Origin: DATARH01 sp963746885
GTDB taxonomy: Bacteria > Pseudomonadota > Alphaproteobacteria > ATCC43930 > CGMCC-115725
Assembly: GCA_963746885.1 (NCBI GenBank)
Contig: CAVVDM010000004.1
Coordinates: 310,001 to 374,000, forward strand
Length of the DNA stretch: 64,000 bases
Reading direction: 5' to 3'
Position 1 is the stretch's first letter; each line of letters starts with the position of its first letter. This document shows, piece after piece, positions 17,060 through 25,595 of this stretch. Both the position numbers and the translations under genes were made by a program. The notes beneath the pieces are model-generated. The model was not told the origin of the DNA, did no database searches, and was given only the letters and a program-made list of their open reading frames with translations.

Positions 17060-18527
17060 CCAGCGCACCGGACAGCACCGGCAAATTCGATTCCTGCGGC
17101 AGGGTGACGGATACGCGGCTGCCGCACCCGGGTTTGCTGTCGATCACCAGCACCCCGCCATGCGCTTCGACCAGCCCCTTGGCGATCGGCAGGCCGAGGC
17201 CGGTTCCGCCATGCGTCCGGGTCGTGGCGGAGGTTGCCTGTCCGAAAGGCTGCAATGCGCGCTCGATCTCCTCGGCGGTCATGCCGATGCCGTAATCCTG
17301 GACTTCGAGCACCAGCGTGCCGGCGGCATCGAGCGCGGCGCGGACGTCGATCCGGCCGCCCTCATGCGAGAACTTGACGGCGTTGGACAACAGGTTGAGC
17401 AGCACCTGCTTGATCGCACGCTCGTCGCCCCACACAAAGATCTCGGTTCCCGGCAGCGTGTTGACCAGCTTGAGTTTGCGGCTGCGCGCGCGTTCGCTGA
17501 CAATGCGGTTGGCTTCGCCGATCACCTCCCGCACGTTGATTTTCTCGTGTGCCAGTTCGAGTTTGCCCGCTTCGATCTTCGACATGTCGAGAACATCGTT
17601 GATGATCGACAGCAGCAGCCGCCCGCTGGAGTGAATGTCCTTGATGTATTCGAGCTGCTTTGGGTCGGCAACCGGCCCGAGAAGCTCGCAGGCGATCGCC
17701 TCCGAGAAGCCGATGATGGCGTTGAGCGGCGTGCGCAGCTCATGGCTCATATTCGCAAGAAAATCGCTCTTGGCACGGTTGGCAAGCTCGGCCTGGATGC
17801 GGGCGTGCTCCATCCGCTTTTCGGCGGCCTTGCGCTCGGTGATGTCCGAATAAAGCGACACGACGGCGCCGCCCGGCATGGCGCCGCGGCGGATCTGCAG
17901 CACGCGCCCGTTCATGGTGGTGCGCTCGATCACCGCCGGCAGGCCGCGATAGAAGCGCTCGGCCCGCTCGTGCGCCTCCCGCTCGGGATCGTTCACCGGC
18001 CCAAATTCGCCCCGTTGCGCCTCCTCCAGCAGGATCCCCTGGAGCGTCATGGCGGCCATATCGCCCGACAGCAGCAGGAGCTCGGCAAACCGGCCGTTCC
18101 AGGCGATCAGACGCCCGTCGCGATCGAACACGCTGAGCCCCTCGCCCATGTTTTCGAGCGTGCTCTGCAACAGCGCCCGCTGCGCATTGAGCTGCTTCGT
18201 GCGGAATTGCAGCTCGCTGACTGCTCGCCTGCGCGACGTTAGTTCGGCGAACAGGTAGAAGCCAAAACTGCCGGCAATCGCCGTGAGCAACAGGTCATGC
18301 AATCTCTCCGGCATCGACGCGAACCGGCTCGCGCCGTACGCGATCGCGAACAGAATGCAGAGGGCGGCGGCGATATGCTGCAGGCGAAGCATCTCCGCCA
18401 GGCCGCGCGGCACGGGCGCCGACGGCGCTGTCGGGCGGGCCGGGCGGTCGTGCTTGGGGCGCGGGCGTCCCCGATCTCGCCTGTCATGCGGCATTGCCGC
18501 CGGCATCCCGCCAATCTGTTGGTGCAC
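16992..18527 (-). CDS. PAS-domain hybridless sensor histidine kinase
   Basis: A 511-residue membrane kinase. A basic N-terminus is followed by two hydrophobic segments (about 48-66 and 76-94). A PAS domain follows (about 115-235: ENMGEGLSVFDRDGRLIAWNGRFAELL), then a HisKA dimerisation helix with the phospho-accepting His in FLANMSHELRTPLNAIIGFSEA near residue 260. The ATPase domain has N box NLLSNAVKFS, G1 DYGIGM and G2 GGTGLGLPIAKGLVEAHGG. No response regulator is adjacent, so it is an orphan here. The start GTG 18527 is the first in frame. The coding end overlaps the DHA2 gene tail by 68 bases, unusual but without any frameshift. Confidence 0.87.
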   Translation of the reverse strand: MHQQIGGMPAAMPHDRRDRGRPRPKHDRPARPTAPSAPVPRGLAEMLRLQHIAAALCILFAIAYGASRFASMPERLHDLLLTAIAGSFGFYLFAELTSRRRAVSELQFRTKQLNAQRALLQSTLENMGEGLSVFDRDGRLIAWNGRFAELLLLSGDMAAMTLQGILLEEAQRGEFGPVNDPEREAHERAERFYRGLPAVIERTTMNGRVLQIRRGAMPGGAVVSLYSDITERKAAEKRMEHARIQAELANRAKSDFLANMSHELRTPLNAIIGFSEAIACELLGPVADPKQLEYIKDIHSSGRLLLSIINDVLDMSKIEAGKLELAHEKINVREVIGEANRIVSERARSRKLKLVNTLPGTEIFVWGDERAIKQVLLNLLSNAVKFSHEGGRIDVRAALDAAGTLVLEVQDYGIGMTAEEIERALQPFGQATSATTRTHGGTGLGLPIAKGLVEAHGGVLVIDSKPGCGSRVSVTLPQESNLPVLSGALAMLPPAAGGAASGHGTARSPAL

Positions 18528-18658
18528 GTCCCCGTCCCTAAAAGTCCGGCAATATGCTTCTAGGGCGTCGGGGTTAATTTTCGGTTGCTTGGCCGATCCG
18601 CCCGGCTCGGCGGCGGTGGGGTCGACCGATCAAGACACCGCCGCACTCCTGTCGCCGG

Positions 18659-20773
18659 CTAATCGTGGCCGGCCGGTGCCTCCGCGGTCAAGATCAGCGC
18701 ATCGAGCGCCGCCGCGCCCTCGCCCTTCGCCCGCACCAGGAGCGGGTTGACGTCGATGCTGGTGAATTCGGCGCGCTTCGCGGCGGCAAACAGCGACAGC
18801 TTCGACAACGCCAGCGCGAGCGCATCGGTGTCGCAGGGCGGCTGGCCGCGCGCCCCGTGCAGCATCGCCGCGCCGCGCAATTCGCCGATCATGCGGTGCG
18901 CCTCCTCGACCCCGAACGGGGCGATGCGGAAGGTCACGTCGCGCAACACCTCGACGAAGATGCCGCCGAGCCCAAGCAGCACGACCGGGCCGAACACCGG
19001 ATCGTTCTGCACCCCGAGGATCATCTCGACCCCGCCTTTGACCATCGGCGACATCAGGACGCCCTCGATCGTCGCACCCGGCGCGCGCGCCGCAACCCGC
19101 TCGACCAGCGTTGTATAGGCGGCGCCTGCGTTGGCGGCGGGCACGTCGAGCATGACGCCGCCGACCTCGGTCTTGTGGGTGATCTGCGGCGAGACGATCT
19201 TGAGCACCAGCCGCTCGCCGATCCGCGACGCGATCGTCTGCGCTTCGCCGGCGTCGATCACCAGCCGTTCGTCGAGCACCGGCACGCCGGCCGCGGCGAG
19301 GATCCGCTTTGCCTCGTGCTCGGCGATCGCGCCCTTCGGCAGGGGCGGCAGGTCCTGCGGCACCGGCGGCACCGGCAGTGGCGGGGTGGCCAGCCGCTCG
19401 GCGCAGCGCATCGCCGCGGCGATCGATTGCACGGCGCGCCACGGGTCCTCGTAGAGCCCAACCCCGGCCGCCTCGTAGCGGCGCTGCATCTCGGGCGTGG
19501 CGATCGCCGACAGCGCGAAATAGCGGTCGGGATAGCGCGAAGCCGCCCCCGCGACGGCGCGGAACAATGGCTCGGCCATCTGCGGCGAACTCGCCCAGGT
19601 CGTGAAGAACCCGACCATCGCCGGGAAATCCTCCTTGCCGAGCAGCAGGTCGAAGCCCTTGTCGAGAATGGTCGGGTCGTTGAGGGCCTGGGCGGTGACA
19701 TCGACCGGGTTGCGCGGCGCTGCGAACGGCACCCAGCTCAGCACCTCCTTCTGCGATTCCTCGGCGAGCGGGGTCAGTTCGATCCCTTCCTCCTCGGCGG
19801 CGTCCGCCATCAGGACGCCGGCGCCGCCCGACATCGTCACCACCGCAAGACGGCGCGAGCGCGGCAGCCGGCCGCGGGTGCAGGCATAGGCGATGTTGAC
19901 GAGGTCCTCGGGGGTCTTCGCCCGCTCGACCCCGAGCTGGCGCAACGCCGCGTCATAGACCGCGTCGCTGCCGGCGAGCGAGGCGGTGTGCGAAGCGGCG
20001 GCCGCGGCGCCGATCGCCGAGCCGCCGACCTTCATCGCGATGACCGGCTTGCCGTTGGCGCGGGCGCGCGCCACCGCCTCGGCAAACGCCGCCCCGTCCT
20101 TGATCGCCTCGACATAGCAGGCGATCGCGGCGGTCTCCGGGTCGTCGGCCATGAACGAAATGCCGTCGGCGACCGACACGTCGGCCTCGTTGCCGGTGCT
20201 GAGCCACACGCCGACGCTGATGCCGCGGCGCGCGGTCAATGCCAGGAGGTGCGTCCCGAAGGCGCCCGATTGCGTCACCATGCCGAGCGGGCCGGCCGGG
20301 GTCGGGCCCTCCTCGAGGAACGACGAAAAGGTCGGGGTATGGCCGGTGCGCATGTTGAACAGGCCGAGGCAGTTCGGCCCGCACAGGCGGATGCCGGAAT
20401 CGTGCGCGATCTGGGTGATGCGCTCCTGCATCGCGCGCCCCTCGGCGCCGATCTCGGCAAACCCGGCGGTGAACATGACGACCGCCTTAACGCCTTTCTG
20501 GACGCACGCCTCCATCGCCTCGATCGCCAGATTGGCCGGCACCGCGATGACGGCGCACTCGACCGGCCCCGGCACCGCGGCGATGTCGGGATAGGCTTTG
20601 AGGCCCTGCACCGCGTCGCGCGTCGGGTTGATCGGGTAGAGCGCGCCCTTGTAGCCCGCCTCGCGATAGTAGCGCAGCGAACGGCCGCTGATGCGGGTCG
20701 GATCGTTCGAGGCGCCGAAGATCGCAACCGAATTGGGGGCGAGAAGCGGCGCGAGGGGATGGGAGAGGGTCAT
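18659..20773 (-). CDS. Acyl-CoA synthetase, ADP(NDP)-forming
   Basis: A 704-residue fusion of the alpha and beta parts of ADP-forming acetate/acyl-CoA ligase. Residues 1-125 form the CoA-binding Rossmann domain (NSVAIFGASNDPTRISGRSLRYY). The succinyl-CoA-ligase-like domain carries the phosphohistidine region AAASHTASLAGSDAVYDAALRQLGV near 265. The C-terminal ATP-grasp part begins about residue 475 (EHEAKRILAAAGVPVLDERLV; LVLKIVSPQITHKTEVGGVML). It lacks the acetyltransferase domain of protein acetyltransferase Pat. Such enzymes interconvert acyl-CoA and acid with nucleotide. It is divergent from the solute-binding-protein genes. Confidence 0.88.
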   Translation of the reverse strand: MTLSHPLAPLLAPNSVAIFGASNDPTRISGRSLRYYREAGYKGALYPINPTRDAVQGLKAYPDIAAVPGPVECAVIAVPANLAIEAMEACVQKGVKAVVMFTAGFAEIGAEGRAMQERITQIAHDSGIRLCGPNCLGLFNMRTGHTPTFSSFLEEGPTPAGPLGMVTQSGAFGTHLLALTARRGISVGVWLSTGNEADVSVADGISFMADDPETAAIACYVEAIKDGAAFAEAVARARANGKPVIAMKVGGSAIGAAAAASHTASLAGSDAVYDAALRQLGVERAKTPEDLVNIAYACTRGRLPRSRRLAVVTMSGGAGVLMADAAEEEGIELTPLAEESQKEVLSWVPFAAPRNPVDVTAQALNDPTILDKGFDLLLGKEDFPAMVGFFTTWASSPQMAEPLFRAVAGAASRYPDRYFALSAIATPEMQRRYEAAGVGLYEDPWRAVQSIAAAMRCAERLATPPLPVPPVPQDLPPLPKGAIAEHEAKRILAAAGVPVLDERLVIDAGEAQTIASRIGERLVLKIVSPQITHKTEVGGVMLDVPAANAGAAYTTLVERVAARAPGATIEGVLMSPMVKGGVEMILGVQNDPVFGPVVLLGLGGIFVEVLRDVTFRIAPFGVEEAHRMIGELRGAAMLHGARGQPPCDTDALALALSKLSLFAAAKRAEFTSIDVNPLLVRAKGEGAAALDALILTAEAPAGHD

Positions 20774-20986
20774 GTCGGCTCAATCGCTGCTGCGGGAACG
20801 GGCAAAGCCCCGCATCCTTTGGCGAAATGCACGCCGGCGCAAGCCCGGACCGGCTCCTCCCCCGGTTCGCGCGACCGATACGCGCACGAAGCCGGCTAGC
20901 GCTAAGAGCAAGAGACATTTTTGCATTTGTGACCTACGATAGGGGCAGGACCCCGACACAGGAGTCGAGTCGAACGGGAGGAAACG
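20774..20986. promoter_or_regulatory. Divergent intergenic region, acyl-CoA synthetase / solute-binding protein
   Basis: 213 bases between two divergent starts, so promoters in both directions are expected here. A less GC-rich patch (about 20900-20945, with ACATTTTTGCATTTGTGACCT) is the likeliest core for the plus-strand gene. I cannot fix the boxes with confidence. Confidence 0.35.
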
Positions 20987-22651
20987 ATGCGATCAGGATT
21001 CGGGTGGTGCTCGGGGATCGGGCTTTGCGTCGCCGCGCTGGGGCTTATGGCTGTCGTGGCGGCCCCCGCGCGGGCGGACGACGCCCCGAAATACGGCGGC
21101 ACGCTGACCTACATGATCCCCGCCGATGCCCCGCCAAGCTTCGACGCGCATCACGAGCAGACCTATGCGACGATCCATTCGGCGGCACCGTTTTACAGCG
21201 TGCTGATCCGCATCAACCCGCAGAACCCGTCCTCGCCGAGCGATTTCGTCTGCGACGTATGCACCGCGATGCCGCAGCCGACCGACGACGGCAAGACCTG
21301 GGCCTTCAAGATCCGCGACGACGTCACCTTCCACAATGGCGACAAGCTGACAGCACAGGACGTTGCCGCAAGCTGGAACTCGATCATCTTTCCGCCGAAG
21401 GGCATCCTCAGCCCGCGCTCCAGCAATTACATGATGGTCAAGGACGTCGAGGCGCCGGACGACCACACCGTCGTGTTTCATCTGAAATTCGCGACCAGCG
21501 CGTTCCTGCCGGCGCTCGCCGATCCCTATAACTGGATCTACCAGAAGAAGGTGCTCGACAAGGACCCGCGCTGGTATGAGCACAACATCCTCGGGTCCGG
21601 CCCGTTCAAGTTCGCCGGATACGAGGCCGGCCAGGAAATCAAGGGGGTGCGCTACCCGAACTACTACCACAAGGGCTTGCCCTATCTTGACGGCTTCGTC
21701 GGGATCTATGCGCCGAAACAGGCGGTGCAGCTCGATGCGATCCGCGGCGAGCGGGCAATGACCGAGTTCCGCGGCTATCCGCCCGCGGCGATGAACCAGT
21801 TGAAGGAAGAGCTCGACGGCAAGGTCAAAATCCTGGAGAGCGATTGGAATTGCGGCAGCACGCTGATCATCAATCACAAGAAAAAGCCGTTTGACGACGT
21901 GCGGGTGCGGCGTGCCCTGACGCTGGCGATCGACCGCTGGGGCAGCGCGCCGGCCTTGTCGAAAATCGCCGATGTCAAGACCGTCGGCAGCATCGTCTTT
22001 CCCGGCTCGCCCTTGGCCCCGACCAAGGCGGAATTGCATGAAATCGCCGGGTTCTGGCCGGACATCAACAAGTCGCGGGCCGAGGCGCGGCGCCTGCTGA
22101 AGGAGGCCGGCCAGGAAAATCTCAGCTTTGAGATGATGAACCGCAATGTCGACCAGCCCTACAAATACGTCGGCACCTGGGTCGTCGACCAGTTGAGCAA
22201 GATCGGCGTCCACGTGACGCAGCATGTGGTGCCGACCGGGCCGTGGTTTGCGGCGCAGCGCAGCGGCAATTTCTCGGTCAATGTCGGCGCCAACTGCCAC
22301 AGCGTCGTCAACCCGGTCATCGACGTGCAGCCCTACCTGCCGAACTCGGTCTACAAGGCGCAGTACGGCTATTTCGACGACCCGCGCGAGGTCGAGCTCT
22401 ACAACAAAGTGCTGCACGAGACCGATGCCGCCAAGCAGCACAGCGACATGTTCCGCTTCGTCAAATACGTGATGGATACCAAGGTCCACACGGCCTACCT
22501 GCTGTGGTGGTACCGCCGGGTGCCGCTGCGCAGCTACGTCAACGGCTGGAAGATCAGCCCCAGCCACTACATCAACCAGGATCTGTCGACGATCTGGCTG
22601 TCGCCGCCGAACTGCAAAGAATGCGGGGCGCAGCCGCAGCCGGCAGGCTGA
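20987..22651 (+). CDS. ABC transporter substrate-binding protein, family 5
   Basis: Periplasmic binding protein of the dipeptide/oligopeptide (SBP_bac_5) family, 554 residues. A signal peptide (GIGLCVAALGLMAVVAAPARA) ends about residue 29. The family core follows: KYGGTLTYMIPADAPPSFDAHHEQTYATIHSAAPFYSVLIRINP, LTAQDVAASWNSI, DVRVRRALTLAIDRWG. GGGAGGAAAC (20976-20985) precedes ATG 20987. A close paralogue follows directly. Neither permease nor ATPase genes lie nearby, so partners are elsewhere. The ligand is unknown, and members bind peptides, opines, sugars or metals. Confidence 0.9.
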   Translation: MRSGFGWCSGIGLCVAALGLMAVVAAPARADDAPKYGGTLTYMIPADAPPSFDAHHEQTYATIHSAAPFYSVLIRINPQNPSSPSDFVCDVCTAMPQPTDDGKTWAFKIRDDVTFHNGDKLTAQDVAASWNSIIFPPKGILSPRSSNYMMVKDVEAPDDHTVVFHLKFATSAFLPALADPYNWIYQKKVLDKDPRWYEHNILGSGPFKFAGYEAGQEIKGVRYPNYYHKGLPYLDGFVGIYAPKQAVQLDAIRGERAMTEFRGYPPAAMNQLKEELDGKVKILESDWNCGSTLIINHKKKPFDDVRVRRALTLAIDRWGSAPALSKIADVKTVGSIVFPGSPLAPTKAELHEIAGFWPDINKSRAEARRLLKEAGQENLSFEMMNRNVDQPYKYVGTWVVDQLSKIGVHVTQHVVPTGPWFAAQRSGNFSVNVGANCHSVVNPVIDVQPYLPNSVYKAQYGYFDDPREVELYNKVLHETDAAKQHSDMFRFVKYVMDTKVHTAYLLWWYRRVPLRSYVNGWKISPSHYINQDLSTIWLSPPNCKECGAQPQPAG

Positions 22652-22761
22652 GCCGCCGGGGCTAAGCCGCGGCCGGCAATGGCCGCGGTGCTACCGGCCC
22701 CGTGCGGTTACACGCCGGGGACCGCGAAAGACGCTTGCAACAACACTTGGGAGGACAGTTG

Positions 22762-24429
22762 ATGATATCGAGGGTATTGATTGGGGTAGGAATGGCTGTC
22801 GCCGTCGCGGCGGTCACGCCTGCGGGGGCCGCCGAGACCCCGCGGTACGGCGGCACGCTGACGTACATGATCCCGGCGGATTCGCCGCCCAGCTTTGACG
22901 CGCAGCGCGAGCAGACCTACGCGACGATCCACTCGGCGGCGCCGTTCTACAGCACCCTGATCCGCGTCAACCCGTATGATCCCGGGTCGACCACCGACAT
23001 CGTCTGCGATCTGTGCACCGCGATGCCGAAGCCGACCGACGACGGCAAAACCTACACCTTCAAAATCCGCGACAACGTCATGTTCCACAACGGCGACAAG
23101 CTGACCGCCCAGGATGTGGCGGCGAGCCTCAACAAGATCGCCTTCCCGGGGCCGGGGATCCTCAGCCCGCGCTCCAGCAACTTCGTGATGGTCAAGGACA
23201 TCGAGGCGCCGGACGCGCAAACGGTGGTTATTCATCTGAAGTTTGCAACCAGCGCCTTCCTGCCCGCCCTCGCCGACCCCTACAACTGGATCTACCAGAA
23301 GAAGGTGCTCGACAAGGACCCGCACTGGTACGAGCACAACATCATGGGGTCCGGCCCGTTCAAGTTCGTCAGCTACCAGGCCGGACAGACGATCAAGGGC
23401 GTGCGCGATCCCCATTACTACCACAAGGGCCTGCCCTATCTTGACGGCTTCATCGGGATCTATGCGCCGAAGCAGGCGGTGCAGCTCGATGCGATCCGCG
23501 CCGACCGCGCCGCGACCGAATTCCGCGGCTATCCGCCCTCGGCGATCAACCAGCTGAAGCAAGAACTGGGCGACAAGATCAAGACCCAGCAAAGCGACTG
23601 GAACTGTGGTCATCTGATCTGGTTCAACTCGAAGAAGAAGCCGTTCGACGACGTACGGGTGCGCCGCGCCCTGACGCTGGCGATCGACCGTTGGGGCAGC
23701 GCGCCGGGCCTCTCGAAGATCGCCATCGTCAAGACGGTCGGCAGCATCGTGTTCCCCGGGTCGCCGCTGGCGCCGACCAAGGCAGAGCTGGAGACGATCG
23801 CCGGGTTCTCGCCCGACATCAAGAAGTCGCGGGCCGAGGCGCGCCGCCTGCTGAAGGAGGCCGGGCAGCAAAACCTCACCTTCAAGCTGCTCAACCGCAA
23901 CGTCGACCAGCCGTACAAGTATGACGGCACCTGGGTGGTCGATCAGTGGAGCAAGATCGGGGTGCATGTGACCCAGGACGTCAAGCCGACCGGACCGTGG
24001 TTCGGCACCTTGCGCGACGGGGATTTCGATGTCGCGCTGGCCGGCAACTGCCAAAGCATCGTCAACCCGCTGCTCGACGTGCACGCCTACCTGCCGCGAT
24101 CGGTCAACAAGGCCAATTACGGCTATTACGAGGATCCGAAAGAAATCGAGCTGCACAATGCGATGCTGCATGAGCAGGATGCCAAGAAGCAGCACGCGTT
24201 GATGTACCAGTTCGTCAAGCAGGTGATGGACAAGGAGGTGCACGTGGCGTTTCTGCTGTGGTGGAACCGCATCGTGCCCTACCGGTCTTATATGCACGGC
24301 TGGAAGATCGGTCCGAGCCACTACCTGAACCAGGATTTGTCGACGGTCTGGCTGTCGTCGCCGCAATGCGGCGAGTGTACGACGACCCCGCCCAGCGGCG
24401 ACAAGCACGCCGAGGCGACGGGCAAATAG
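22762..24429 (+). CDS. ABC transporter substrate-binding protein, family 5 (paralogue)
   Basis: A 555-residue tandem paralogue of the preceding gene. The proteins align end to end without large gaps, and long blocks are identical (for example PFDDVRVRRALTLAIDRWGSAP and VKTVGSIVFPGSPLAPTKAEL). ATG 22762 is chosen because GGGAGGAC (22749-22756) lies at correct spacing and a clean signal peptide follows (VLIGVGMAVAVAAVTPAGAAE). The C-terminus adds a short polar tail. Because the differences are scattered and the framework is kept, the pair probably has different ligands or expression. A strong inverted repeat follows the stop. Confidence 0.9.
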   Translation: MISRVLIGVGMAVAVAAVTPAGAAETPRYGGTLTYMIPADSPPSFDAQREQTYATIHSAAPFYSTLIRVNPYDPGSTTDIVCDLCTAMPKPTDDGKTYTFKIRDNVMFHNGDKLTAQDVAASLNKIAFPGPGILSPRSSNFVMVKDIEAPDAQTVVIHLKFATSAFLPALADPYNWIYQKKVLDKDPHWYEHNIMGSGPFKFVSYQAGQTIKGVRDPHYYHKGLPYLDGFIGIYAPKQAVQLDAIRADRAATEFRGYPPSAINQLKQELGDKIKTQQSDWNCGHLIWFNSKKKPFDDVRVRRALTLAIDRWGSAPGLSKIAIVKTVGSIVFPGSPLAPTKAELETIAGFSPDIKKSRAEARRLLKEAGQQNLTFKLLNRNVDQPYKYDGTWVVDQWSKIGVHVTQDVKPTGPWFGTLRDGDFDVALAGNCQSIVNPLLDVHAYLPRSVNKANYGYYEDPKEIELHNAMLHEQDAKKQHALMYQFVKQVMDKEVHVAFLLWWNRIVPYRSYMHGWKIGPSHYLNQDLSTVWLSSPQCGECTTTPPSGDKHAEATGK

Positions 24430-24454
24430 CCCGGCTGCCCCCCCAAGCGGGTGC

Positions 24455-24492
24455 ACCGAGCCCCTCTCCGCCCTGCGGCGGGGGGGCTCGGT
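24455..24492. terminator. Inverted repeat between convergent genes
   Basis: A 10-bp stem (ACCGAGCCCC / GGGGCTCGGT) encloses a smaller hairpin (CCGCC..GGCGG). It sits between the solute-binding-protein gene and the convergent threonine aldolase. There is no T run, so termination is inferred from position and stem strength. Confidence 0.5.
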
Positions 24493-24517
24493 AGCCGCGG
24501 CGCCGGCCGGGTAGCAG

Positions 24518-25591
24518 CTACTCCGCGGCGCGGGCCGGGGCGGCGCAATGGCGCTTCAAAGCGGCGACCAGCGCGTCGGCCTCTGCCGCGCTGACATCGA
24601 AGCGGCAGACGAAGCGGGCGAGCGTCGGGCTGCGGCGATAGAACTGGAAGCCGTCGCGCTCGAGGGCATCCATCGCGCCGTTCGGCAATTCGAGAAAGAC
24701 CTCGTTGGCCTCGACCGGCGCGACGAGCCGCAAACCGGGCAGGCCCTCGATCCCGCCCTCGATCCCGCCCTCGATCCCTGCGGCAATGCGCGCCGCCGCG
24801 GCGTTGGATGCCTGCGCCAGGCGCAGCCACAACCCATCCTCGACATAGGCCATCAGCTGCGCCGAGGCGAAGCGCATCTTCGACCACACCTGGCCGGCGC
24901 GGCGCAATTGCACCGCCAGCCCGTCGGCGAGTTCGGGCGCGAAGACGACGATCGCGTCGCATAGGGCGCCGCCGTTCTTGGTCGCGCCGAACGACAGGAT
25001 GTCGACCCCGGCGCGCCAGCTCATCTCGGCCGGGCTGCATTGGAGGCGGGCCAGCGCGTTGGCAAAGCGTGCCCCGTCCATGTGCACCTTGAGGCCGCGC
25101 GCCTTCGCCACCTCGGTCACCGCGCGAATGTCGTCGAGCCGGTAGACCGCGCCGAGATCGCTCGCCTGCGTCAGGTTGACCGCCGCCGGCTGGCCGCGAT
25201 GGGTCTGCCCCGGCTGGATCGCGGCCAGCGTCTCGGCGAGCGCAGCGGCGGCGATCCGTCCGTGGCTGCCGGCCACCGGCACGAGCTTCAGCCCGCCGCC
25301 GAAAAACCCGGCGGCGTTGGCTTCCGAGGTGTTGATGTGCGCCGCCTCGCTGCAATAGACGAGCCCCCAGGACGGGCTCAGCGCGGCCAGCGACAGCGCG
25401 TTGGCGGCGGTGCCGGTCGCCACCGGGAAGACCCGCACCCGCGTCTCGAACAATTCGGAAAAGCGGTCCTGCAACCGCGCCGTCCAGTCATCGGCGCCGT
25501 AGCCGAGCGCCGTGCCGCTGTTGGCGCGGACCAGCGCGTCGAGGATTTCCGGCGCGGCGCGGCCGGTATTGTCGCTGCGATAGTCGATCAT
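24518..25591 (-). CDS. Low-specificity L-threonine aldolase / beta-eliminating lyase family
   Basis: A PLP enzyme of 357 residues that cleaves L-threonine or allo-threonine to glycine and acetaldehyde, or acts on related beta-hydroxy amino acids. Fold-type I landmarks are MIDYRSDNTGRAAPEIL at the N-terminus, the PLP-contacting GTAANALSLAAL and HMDGARFANA regions, and the Schiff-base Lys in LSFGATKNGG. A tandem GIEGGIEGGIEG insertion lies near residue 275, encoded by a 12-bp repeat. It starts four bases after the hydantoinase stop, behind GGAGGGATGA, so the two form an operon. Confidence 0.87.
   Translation of the reverse strand: MIDYRSDNTGRAAPEILDALVRANSGTALGYGADDWTARLQDRFSELFETRVRVFPVATGTAANALSLAALSPSWGLVYCSEAAHINTSEANAAGFFGGGLKLVPVAGSHGRIAAAALAETLAAIQPGQTHRGQPAAVNLTQASDLGAVYRLDDIRAVTEVAKARGLKVHMDGARFANALARLQCSPAEMSWRAGVDILSFGATKNGGALCDAIVVFAPELADGLAVQLRRAGQVWSKMRFASAQLMAYVEDGLWLRLAQASNAAAARIAAGIEGGIEGGIEGLPGLRLVAPVEANEVFLELPNGAMDALERDGFQFYRRSPTLARFVCRFDVSAAEADALVAALKRHCAAPARAAE
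24744..24779. repeat. 12-bp tandem repeat, three copies
   Basis: CCCTCGATCCCG at 24744 and 24756, with a one-base variant at 24768, inside the threonine-aldolase gene. It encodes GIEG repeats on the minus strand. Confidence 0.85.
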
Positions 25592-25595
25592 GCGG

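Noticed and set aside
18665..20899. 744-residue plus-strand frame opposite the acyl-CoA synthetase
   Set aside because: Arg/His-rich antisense translation; the minus strand holds a complete, conserved enzyme.
20993..24456. Long minus-strand frames opposite the solute-binding proteins
   Set aside because: They are antisense shadows of two clear binding-protein genes, with His/Arg/Asp-rich text and no family features.
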